Source: Succinivibrionaceae bacterium UBA3769
Lineage (GTDB): Bacteria > Pseudomonadota > Gammaproteobacteria > Enterobacterales > Succinivibrionaceae
DNA length: 8,851 nt
Assembly (NCBI GenBank): GCA_002372325.1
Contig: DFFT01000083.1
Location: forward strand, 1-8,851
Direction: 5' to 3'
Numbering within the stretch: the first letter of the stretch is position 1; the number at the start of each line of letters is the position of its first letter. The notes below the pieces were generated by a model that worked only from the letters and a program-made list of their open reading frames with translations, was not told the DNA's origin and did not search any database. The translations under genes were made by a program, and so were the position numbers. Shown here piece by piece: positions 1-6,113 of this stretch.

Positions 1-4
1 CCCC

Positions 5-73
5 ACACAAAATACAGAAGAGCCTAAAAATATGACTACTATAGCGAATAAATGCAAAATTATTATTTTGTGT
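5..73. repeat. Inverted repeats in the leader upstream of mcrB
   Basis: A 10-bp perfect inverted repeat has arms ACACAAAATA (5-14) and TATTTTGTGT (64-73). A second, nested one has arms CAAAAT (55-60) and ATTTTG (65-70) around a TATT loop. These could be an operator, a promoter-proximal regulatory hairpin or the terminator of an upstream gene. The region is very AT-rich, so some inverted symmetry is expected by chance. The rest of 1-142 shows no gene, and no convincing -35/-10 pair could be fixed. Confidence 0.3.
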
Positions 74-142
74 ATTATGTTTTTATTTTTACCAAAGTTT
101 TGTCTGAATGATACTTTGTTCTTTTTGAGGATATGATAGATC

Positions 143-2173
143 ATGAATAATTCTGAAAAATTTGGGTTTGAGCAAAGCGTTGCTTTTTTTAAGAATAATG
201 CTAATTCACAATATGTTAAGCCAACAAAAGCCGAAAAAGATAAAGATAAAATGTTAAAACTTTTTGGCGATGGTACTGCAGCAAGAAATAGTTTTATTAG
301 TTTTGCAAATAGAATCGCAAGTAATTTTACTGATTTGGAATATAGCGATTGTTCAATGTGGCAAGGAAACAAGGGACGTGGTCGTAATGCTATTAAGAGC
401 TATTTTTGGATTCAATTAAAAAATCCAAAGTGGAGTGATCGTATCCAGAGTGTTTCACTGTCATTTGGTGCTGATAATGCAATGGATGTTAGAGTTGATA
501 TCCATCAAGACAATAAGGGGTTAAAGGATTCTAATTTTAGGTGTGAGGTACTCAAGCAACAGACTCATCTAATAGATCTTCCTCTTCAGGAAGGATTGAA
601 ATTTCGCACCATTTTAGGGGATGACTATGCCGAATATGGTCAGAATGAGGTAGAGTTACTCAGAAAAAAATTAAACGATGATGAGAATTTACCTCTAGTT
701 CAAGTAGGAACATCAATAGGTTCTCTTGTAGAAAGAGAGAATTCTGGAACTCTCTTAGACGATGTTGTGAATGCGGTGAGGGTTATAAAAACGTACTATG
801 ATCATGTGATGACCATTGTTGATAACTCCACTATAAGTGCAAGAGAAGCAGAAAAAATGAATAGTATTTCTAAAGGTAATCCAAAATTTAATAATCATTT
901 CTCCTCGATGTTGTATGAATCTAAAAATTTGATCTTGCGAGGTGCCCCTGGAACAGGGAAATCATATCTAGCAAAGGAAATTGCCGCTGATATTATCACA
1001 AACGGAGAGTTTAAAGACGGAAGAGCGATAAGATATGCCGAACTTTCAGAAGAGCAGAAACAGCAAGTTGAATTTGTTCAGTTTCACCCGAATTACGATT
1101 ATTCTGATTTTGTAGAAGGACTTCGTCCCAAGAAAAATAATGACGGTACGATTAGTTTTGAATTGAAGGATGGTATCTTCAAACATTTCATTAATTGTGC
1201 TAGAAAAAATTATGAGGATTCATTGAAATCCCAAAAGACTATCGAAAAAGAGACTTCCGTTCAGGAAGCTATGGTGGAATTCTTCTCAAGTATAGATGTT
1301 GATAATGATACCTTCAAAACAATAAAGGGTAGCGAATTCATTATAACTGACGTTGATGATAATCATATAAATATTGTAATTCCTGCAAATGAAACATCTA
1401 ACAAACTTTCGTTGAATACAGATGATCTTAGAAAAATGCTAGAGTCCGATCAAGATTTTACGAAAATTAAGGATGTAAATGCATTCTTTGGAAAAACTTT
1501 CGCATCTCAATCTTTTTCTTATTATTTTGCACTTTATAAAGTGATTAAAGATAAACGTGGGTTACCAAATAAAGTTGTACCGAAACAGACGGTAATGAAA
1601 AATTATGTTTTCATTATAGATGAGATAAATCGAGGTGAAATTTCTAAGATATTTGGTGAGTTGTTTTATTCCATCGATCCAGGCTATAGAGGTTCAGCTG
1701 GTGAGATTACTACACAGTATTCAAATATGCATACTGACCAGAATAAGAAATTCTATATTCCTGAGAACGTCTATATTATTGGAACAATGAATGATATAGA
1801 TCGCTCAGTTGATAGTTTTGACTTTGCTATGCGTCGACGCTTCCGTTTTGTTGAGATTAAGCCTTCTGAACGGTTAGAAATGCTTGACTCATTGAAAAGC
1901 GATGTTAAACAAGAAGCCATAGAACGCATGAATAGATTGAATGAAGAAATTGTGAAAGAAGATGAATTGAATGAAAACTATCAGATAGGTGCAGCATACT
2001 TCTTAAAATTAAATTCTCTGAATTTCGAGCAATTATGGACAGATTATTTGAAACCTCTTTTGCAGGAATATGTTCGTGGAATGCGCGATGAACTAGCTAT
2101 TATTGAACGTTTTAAAAATGCATATGACAAGGCTCCTGCCGAAGGTGATGCTGATGAATCAGATCAAAATTAA
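143..2173 (+). CDS. mcrB: McrB-type AAA+ nucleotide-driven subunit of a type IV modification-dependent restriction system
   Basis: This is the motor subunit of McrBC restriction. Family knowledge: McrB binds modified DNA through its N-terminal domain, hydrolyses GTP in a hexameric ring and drives McrC to cleave. Seen here in 676 aa: a Walker A GAPGTGKS at 267-274, the family segment FHPNYDYSDFVEGLRP at 314-329, a Walker B IIDEINRG at 491-498, a sensor-like GTMNDIDRS at 547-555 and the arginine-rich MRRRF at 563-567. Residues about 35-225 resemble the MrcB-like N-terminal domain (DUF3578 type) rather than the short methylcytosine-binding domain of E. coli McrB; this assignment is from memory. 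About 226 residues separate Walker A and B, so the AAA+ core holds an inserted segment at about 355-485. The NTAD motif of E. coli McrB is replaced by NDID (550-553). The ATG at 143 has GAGG 12 nt upstream, somewhat far. The gene is AT-rich and overlaps mcrC. Confidence 0.93.
   Translation: MNNSEKFGFEQSVAFFKNNANSQYVKPTKAEKDKDKMLKLFGDGTAARNSFISFANRIASNFTDLEYSDCSMWQGNKGRGRNAIKSYFWIQLKNPKWSDRIQSVSLSFGADNAMDVRVDIHQDNKGLKDSNFRCEVLKQQTHLIDLPLQEGLKFRTILGDDYAEYGQNEVELLRKKLNDDENLPLVQVGTSIGSLVERENSGTLLDDVVNAVRVIKTYYDHVMTIVDNSTISAREAEKMNSISKGNPKFNNHFSSMLYESKNLILRGAPGTGKSYLAKEIAADIITNGEFKDGRAIRYAELSEEQKQQVEFVQFHPNYDYSDFVEGLRPKKNNDGTISFELKDGIFKHFINCARKNYEDSLKSQKTIEKETSVQEAMVEFFSSIDVDNDTFKTIKGSEFIITDVDDNHINIVIPANETSNKLSLNTDDLRKMLESDQDFTKIKDVNAFFGKTFASQSFSYYFALYKVIKDKRGLPNKVVPKQTVMKNYVFIIDEINRGEISKIFGELFYSIDPGYRGSAGEITTQYSNMHTDQNKKFYIPENVYIIGTMNDIDRSVDSFDFAMRRRFRFVEIKPSERLEMLDSLKSDVKQEAIERMNRLNEEIVKEDELNENYQIGAAYFLKLNSLNFEQLWTDYLKPLLQEYVRGMRDELAIIERFKNAYDKAPAEGDADESDQN
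2142..2147 (+). promoter_or_regulatory. Ribosome binding site deciding the mcrC start
   Basis: AAGGTG lies inside the mcrB end, eight bases before the ATG at 2154. It favours that ATG over the in-frame ATG at 2148, which is too close, and over a TTG at 2103, which would give a longer overlap. Confidence 0.5.
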
Positions 2174-3467
2174 GGACAATTCATCAAACAAAAAGGATGC
2201 ATTCAAAAAGATCGAAAAACTAACTGATAGGATTTTAAATAAAACACTGGAACAGCTGGAACGGGATGGTGTTTTTGTTTTTCCTGAATCAGTTGCCAAT
2301 GCTGAGGATATAACTAAAGATCAAATGATTCTTCAGAGTGTCAATGACACTTACCGTTCAGGGAACGTGATGGGTTTTCTTGGGTATGGAAATGAAGAAC
2401 GTTTGATAATTCAGTCTCGTTTCAGCAGAGGGAGCGAAGACTATTTCTTTCAATATCTCCTTGAACGGGTTTTGGATTATCCTAACATTGTGGATTTGCA
2501 TTCTGATGCTGACTATAATAATAGGTTATTTAATTTTCTCATGTTTCTTTTCCCATATTATATGAAGACGGCAATGAGGAAAGGTCTCTTCAAAAAATAT
2601 GTCCGGAATAGGTATAACAATTGTAATGTAAAAGGAATCATCGATATTGTAAGACATATTAAAAAAAATACTCCTTTCATAGGTAATATTGCATACAGCC
2701 AAAGGGAATTTTCGTACGATAATCATCTGACAGAACTGGTTCGCCATACAATAGAATTCATTAAAAGGAAGCCTTACGGGAACAGTATACTCAGTAGGGT
2801 AAAGGATGAAGTTTCTCTTGTGATTGAATCAACCAGGAATTACGAGTTATATGATCGGCAAAAGATAATTGCCGAGAATAAGAAAAACGTGGTTCGACAT
2901 GCATATTTCCGTGAGTATCTTGCTTTGCAACAATTGTGTCTGCTTATTTTGCAGCACCAGAAGCATCAGATAGGTTCAGGCCCTATGCAGGTATACGGAA
3001 TTTTGTTTGATGGATCTTGGTTGTGGGAGGAATATATCAGCACTTTAATAGGCGATGCATTTTACCATCCAATGAACAAAAGACGTTCAGGTGGACAACG
3101 ACTATTTAACAATAATACTGGTTTGATTTATCCAGATTTCATAAGCAAAGATAAAGAAAGAAGAATAATTGCTGATGCAAAATACAAGCCTATTGAAAAC
3201 ATTGGGAACCGGGATTATCTTCAGGTGCTTGCTTATATGCTGCGCTTTGAGGCGAAAACTGGTTATTACCTCTATCCTGAAGAAAATAATCAGAATGTTC
3301 GGCAACTACTGTTGAATAGGGGAATTACCTACGAAGGTAAGGTATCTTATAGAAATGATGTCTATGTGGAAAAGTATGGACTGAAAATTCCAGTAGATGC
3401 GAATAACTATGATAAATTCAAATCACAAATGAAATTAAGCGAGAATGAATTACGGAGCAAATTTTAA
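2154..3467 (+). CDS. mcrC: McrC nuclease subunit of the McrBC restriction system
   Basis: 437 aa from the chosen ATG. In known systems McrC binds the McrB ring, stimulates its nucleotide hydrolysis and supplies the PD-(D/E)xK nuclease that cuts DNA between modified sites. Seen here: FDGSWLWEEYI at 285-295, which holds the helix glutamates typical of the fold; YPD at 326-328; DAK at 341-343 after a hydrophobic strand; and DYLQVLAYM at 354-362 with the usual glutamine. D328, D341 and K343 are the likely catalytic set and all are present, so the nuclease looks intact. The N-terminal half (about 30-270) is the McrB-interacting part by analogy. The start overlaps the end of mcrB by 20 nt, which implies translational coupling and fixed stoichiometry. 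Base composition matches mcrB, so the pair probably moved together. Confidence 0.93.
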   Translation: MNQIKIKDNSSNKKDAFKKIEKLTDRILNKTLEQLERDGVFVFPESVANAEDITKDQMILQSVNDTYRSGNVMGFLGYGNEERLIIQSRFSRGSEDYFFQYLLERVLDYPNIVDLHSDADYNNRLFNFLMFLFPYYMKTAMRKGLFKKYVRNRYNNCNVKGIIDIVRHIKKNTPFIGNIAYSQREFSYDNHLTELVRHTIEFIKRKPYGNSILSRVKDEVSLVIESTRNYELYDRQKIIAENKKNVVRHAYFREYLALQQLCLLILQHQKHQIGSGPMQVYGILFDGSWLWEEYISTLIGDAFYHPMNKRRSGGQRLFNNNTGLIYPDFISKDKERRIIADAKYKPIENIGNRDYLQVLAYMLRFEAKTGYYLYPEENNQNVRQLLLNRGITYEGKVSYRNDVYVEKYGLKIPVDANNYDKFKSQMKLSENELRSKF

Positions 3468-3507
3468 CTTATTTCTAGCATTTCTTTATTTTTTTAGGCG
3501 ACTGAAA

Positions 3508-4347
3508 ATGTGCGATAATGAGATTATTGATTTGGTTAAAATAGCAATTGAAATTTTTGCTAGATCTATTGTTCCAAATCATCGATACTTGTCATGGGAG
3601 CATTGTTACATTAAGTTTATTGAGGCTAGAAAATTTCGAGATTTACACCCTATTGATCAAGATAATTTATCTTTGCATCTTGCCTTTTATCTTGCAAGTT
3701 GGGGTATGTATCGAGGTTCTTCTTTTTTGCTTCAACGAGATTACAAAATTCATATACCAGTGGTTAATGAAATTTTGAATTCCGATTATGATGTGTTGGC
3801 AGGAATAAATTGGATAAATCAATCTGATGTTAATGATGCTTATAATTGTTTGAGAAATCTAGTAAAAAGATTAAAGAAAAAATACGCAGGAATTCGTGCA
3901 ACTATTAATGATGATAAAGATGCGGATATTTCTGATGTGTTAATCACTAAAATTTTAATGGGAACTTTAGGATGTGTTCCTGCCTATGACAGATATTTTA
4001 CAAGTGCAATAAAATTTTTAAAAATTAAACCTGGAACATTTAATACCAAAACAATGGCATCAATGAATAAACTCATAGAGTTTTATAAAAATCACTATTT
4101 CAAGTTAGAAGAAACAAGAAAAGGGTTGCAAATTAGAGATAGTCCAAACATCCTTGATTACCCGCAAATGAAAATTATTGATATGGGATTTTGGCAAATT
4201 GGTATGGCCTTGGATCCTAAAATATGGAAGAATGAGCATTCGAGAGAAGAATATAAATCAGATTTTGATTTTGTACTTGAACGTTTGAAGAAATGTTGTG
4301 ATCATAAGTTTGTTCTACCTGAAACATATGATGAGAGTGATATGTAG
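3508..4347 (+). CDS. Conserved hypothetical protein linked to mcrBC
   Basis: 279 aa, function not known to me. The ATG at 3508 has AGG nine bases upstream. An in-frame ATG at 3445, inside mcrC, would add 21 residues but has no clear ribosome binding site. The protein is soluble and mostly helical in character, with no signal peptide or membrane span. Segments that look like family signatures are HLAFYLASWGMYRGSSF (57-73), LITKILMGTLGCVPAYDRYF (145-164) and YPQMKIIDMGFWQIGMA (218-234). I recall similar 'hypothetical proteins' with the LASWGMYRGSSFLLQ motif in many bacteria, but no assigned activity. No nuclease, methylase, kinase or HTH motif is visible. It starts 40 nt after mcrC on the same strand with the same AT-rich composition, so co-transcription is likely. 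It could be a McrBC accessory or only island cargo. Confidence 0.75.
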   Translation: MCDNEIIDLVKIAIEIFARSIVPNHRYLSWEHCYIKFIEARKFRDLHPIDQDNLSLHLAFYLASWGMYRGSSFLLQRDYKIHIPVVNEILNSDYDVLAGINWINQSDVNDAYNCLRNLVKRLKKKYAGIRATINDDKDADISDVLITKILMGTLGCVPAYDRYFTSAIKFLKIKPGTFNTKTMASMNKLIEFYKNHYFKLEETRKGLQIRDSPNILDYPQMKIIDMGFWQIGMALDPKIWKNEHSREEYKSDFDFVLERLKKCCDHKFVLPETYDESDM

Positions 4348-4396
4348 TTTTTGCTTCAAGTATTAAAATCGTATGATTGAGAATTCATCTTTTGCT

Positions 4397-4415
4397 CTTA
4401 TCTTCGATAAGTTTT
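4397..4415 (+). terminator. Possible rho-independent terminator after the restriction operon
   Basis: CTTATC (4397-4402) and GATAAG (4406-4411) form a six-bp stem with a TTC loop, followed directly by TTTT. It lies 50 nt after the stop of the third gene. The stem is short and AT-rich and the T tract has only four bases, so it is weak. Confidence 0.33.
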
Positions 4416-4471
4416 AAACTATTTTAGTTATTCACCTGCTTGCTTATTTATCTCTTTTTGGCGATGTCATA

Positions 4472-4501
4472 CTAAGTCGTAGAACTTAGGGAGAACTTAG
4501 G
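4472..4501. repeat. Direct and inverted hexamer repeats, possible operator
   Basis: CTAAGT (4472-4477) faces ACTTAG (4484-4489) across a six-base loop. The ten-mer AGAACTTAGG occurs at 4481-4490 and again at 4492-4501, an 11-bp period, about one helical turn. Single further copies of the hexamer lie at 4682-4687 (ACTTAG) and 4760-4765 (CTAAGT). A protein-binding site is possible but no binder is known. Confidence 0.3.
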
Positions 4502-4771
4502 TATATCACGTTTTTTGATATTTCTTGCAATTGTTGCCGTTTTTGCTTGTTGTTCATAGTATTACTTTTATTTCTGAAGCCAAAGTCTCTCTCGTTCCCT
4601 TTTCTACGCCCCCATGTGTGCAAGTCTCGGTAATGTGACCTTACTTTTTTGGGCTATCCTATACTTGCTTCCCCGATACAAACTTAGTACTCTCCCCATA
4701 TTTTTCGTAATATTGATCAAACTCCCCAGCCCTTATCCCAAGCCGTCTCCCGCCCTCTGCTAAGTGTTATT

Positions 4772-4802
4772 TTGCAACCCCAAAATTTTTCCCTGTTATC
4801 AT
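4772..4802 (+). promoter_or_regulatory. Possible sigma70-like promoter for the tra-side operon
   Basis: TTGCAA (4772-4777) could be a -35 box, with TATCAT (4797-4802) as the -10 box, preceded by TG one base away (extended -10). The spacer is 19 bp, slightly long. It would start transcription shortly before the gene at 4839. The call rests on consensus resemblance only. Confidence 0.3.
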
Positions 4803-4827
4803 AGCACCCGTCAAAAACCTCGCACTC

Positions 4828-4833
4828 AAGGAG
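4828..4833 (+). promoter_or_regulatory. Strong ribosome binding site fixing the 4839 start
   Basis: A full AAGGAG lies five bases before the ATG at 4839. It selects this ATG over an in-frame upstream start at 4764, whose extra 25 residues lie in the AT-rich leader and lack a ribosome binding site. Confidence 0.7.
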
Positions 4834-4838
4834 CAATC

Positions 4839-6110
4839 ATGGCGGAACCCGGACTTCCTTCGTTAGGCATGCTGGTCATGCTCACCGGCTTTCTCACCGG
4901 TATTGGAGCATCCCTGCTTATGCCCGGAGATGCCCTCCTCACCGGAGTATGCCGTCTTCACGGCGGGCTGGAACTTTCCGTACGCATCCAAGGTACTCCG
5001 ATATCTTCCGGAAACACACAGAGCGGCACTTCTAAGCACGAAACTTCCCGGAGCTTTACCTCCCGGGTGCTTTCATTCCCGTCTCTGGAGAGTCCTGCCG
5101 CCCATGCTTTTGAATCCGTTCTTATCACCATGGTAAGGGAGAGGAAAACTATTGACGAGCGAGCAGATCAGGATTTTGCCTTTCAGGATACTCGTGCTCA
5201 AGCTCAAGCAGACATACAGGGGAGGACGGACAGAGCGAACCGGCAGGAGAGGGCGAACAGCGCGGACAGGTACGAAAGGGCGGATAAAACTTCCTCCCAG
5301 TATCCGATCTCGAACTATTCCGCTTCTCAAAACCGACTCAGCTCTAAGTCTCAGCATCAGGAGTCTGTTCCCAAGGATCTCAGCATCACTAATCTCGATG
5401 AACGGAGCTATGATGATCACTCCGGCTACAAAAGCCATTCTGGTCATCGTGACCTTCAATCTGCCCGAGACCTTGACCATCGTTACCCAAGCGACCTTCA
5501 CGATCCTCGCAGTACCCACAACCGCCGCGACCTTTCCCCTGGAGAAGAGCTCGCCATCGTGCTGGCAGATCAGGCCATCGCCTTTCAGGAATACCGTGAG
5601 CTAAAGGATCATCCCCTTAAAGGCCTCCCTCTCCCTGAAAAGCGCCGCCTCCGGGAACTGCTCCGCCGGGAACGGGAGATGCTCCCCCGGAAGCTCCTGG
5701 ATGCCTTTTACCAGGGAGAACCCATCCCCCTCCGGACAGACGTGCTCTCCGCCCGGGATCGCCTCCGGCTCCTCTCTATTTATTTCGGAGCCGTTTGGCA
5801 TATACTTTCCGGAGAAATCCCGGCAGCGTTGATCCTAATCTTGGCTCTCCTCATAGACAGCGGCATTACCCGCTATCTCAGAATCAGGGATGGCTATCTT
5901 CCGGTACCCCGTGTGTACCGGATCTGCACCCTGGGGGCCGCTTTTCAGATCGGTGCCGCTCCGGTTTTGCTTATTCCCTTTTTGGTGCCCCCGGCATTGC
6001 TGCCGACAGTTTTCGGGGGCGGACTTATAACAGGAGGAGCCATCTTGTACGGCCTTACGCTGCACATCTCAGCCCGGCCCTCCAGTGATTTACTTGAACA
6101 GGAACTGTAA
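4839..6110 (+). CDS. Unrecognised membrane protein with long disordered middle, upstream of traL
   Basis: 423 aa, not recognised. The N-terminus has one hydrophobic segment (about 8-29), either a membrane anchor or an uncleaved signal. Residues about 100-235 are highly charged and polar, rich in D, R, S, H and Q, with loose short repeats (RAN/RAD around 128-150; RDL around 204-232), and are probably disordered. Residues about 265-285 are a basic, helical stretch dense in R, L and E. The C-terminus has a membrane span at about 320-340 and one or two more at about 363-410, rich in A, P and G. The stop lies three bases before the next ATG, so the two genes form an operon leading toward traL. In F-like operons this position holds the pilin gene, but size and topology do not resemble TraA. 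A conjugation-related envelope role is inferred from context only. Confidence 0.75.
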   Translation: MAEPGLPSLGMLVMLTGFLTGIGASLLMPGDALLTGVCRLHGGLELSVRIQGTPISSGNTQSGTSKHETSRSFTSRVLSFPSLESPAAHAFESVLITMVRERKTIDERADQDFAFQDTRAQAQADIQGRTDRANRQERANSADRYERADKTSSQYPISNYSASQNRLSSKSQHQESVPKDLSITNLDERSYDDHSGYKSHSGHRDLQSARDLDHRYPSDLHDPRSTHNRRDLSPGEELAIVLADQAIAFQEYRELKDHPLKGLPLPEKRRLRELLRREREMLPRKLLDAFYQGEPIPLRTDVLSARDRLRLLSIYFGAVWHILSGEIPAALILILALLIDSGITRYLRIRDGYLPVPRVYRICTLGAAFQIGAAPVLLIPFLVPPALLPTVFGGGLITGGAILYGLTLHISARPSSDLLEQEL

Positions 6111-6113
6111 ACC

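Larger units (their letters stand above)
4348..4838. other. Non-coding junction between the AT-rich island and the GC-rich tra region
   Basis: No supported gene on either strand. The left part is AT-rich and continues the composition of the restriction locus; from about 4570 pyrimidine-rich, more GC-balanced sequence begins. It contains a possible terminator near 4397, a cluster of CTAAGT/ACTTAG hexamers, and a possible promoter before 4839. I found no tRNA, integrase or clear attachment-site duplication inside the window. Confidence 0.6.

Noticed and set aside
3445..3507. Upstream start adding 21 residues to the third gene
   Set aside because: The ATG at 3445 lies in the mcrC end without a clear ribosome binding site, whereas the ATG at 3508 has AGG at usable spacing.
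4348..4838. tRNA or attachment site at the composition junction
   Set aside because: No cloverleaf-like sequence or long direct repeat was found, only the short hexamer cluster.
5073..5519. Minus-strand frame of 148 codons inside the 4839 gene
   Set aside because: It is the shadow of a long forward gene with a strong ribosome binding site; the minus frame has no recognisable features.
5152..5604. Forward frame of 150 codons inside the 4839 gene
   Set aside because: It overlaps the disordered, repetitive middle of the real gene in another frame; no ribosome binding site or domain supports it.
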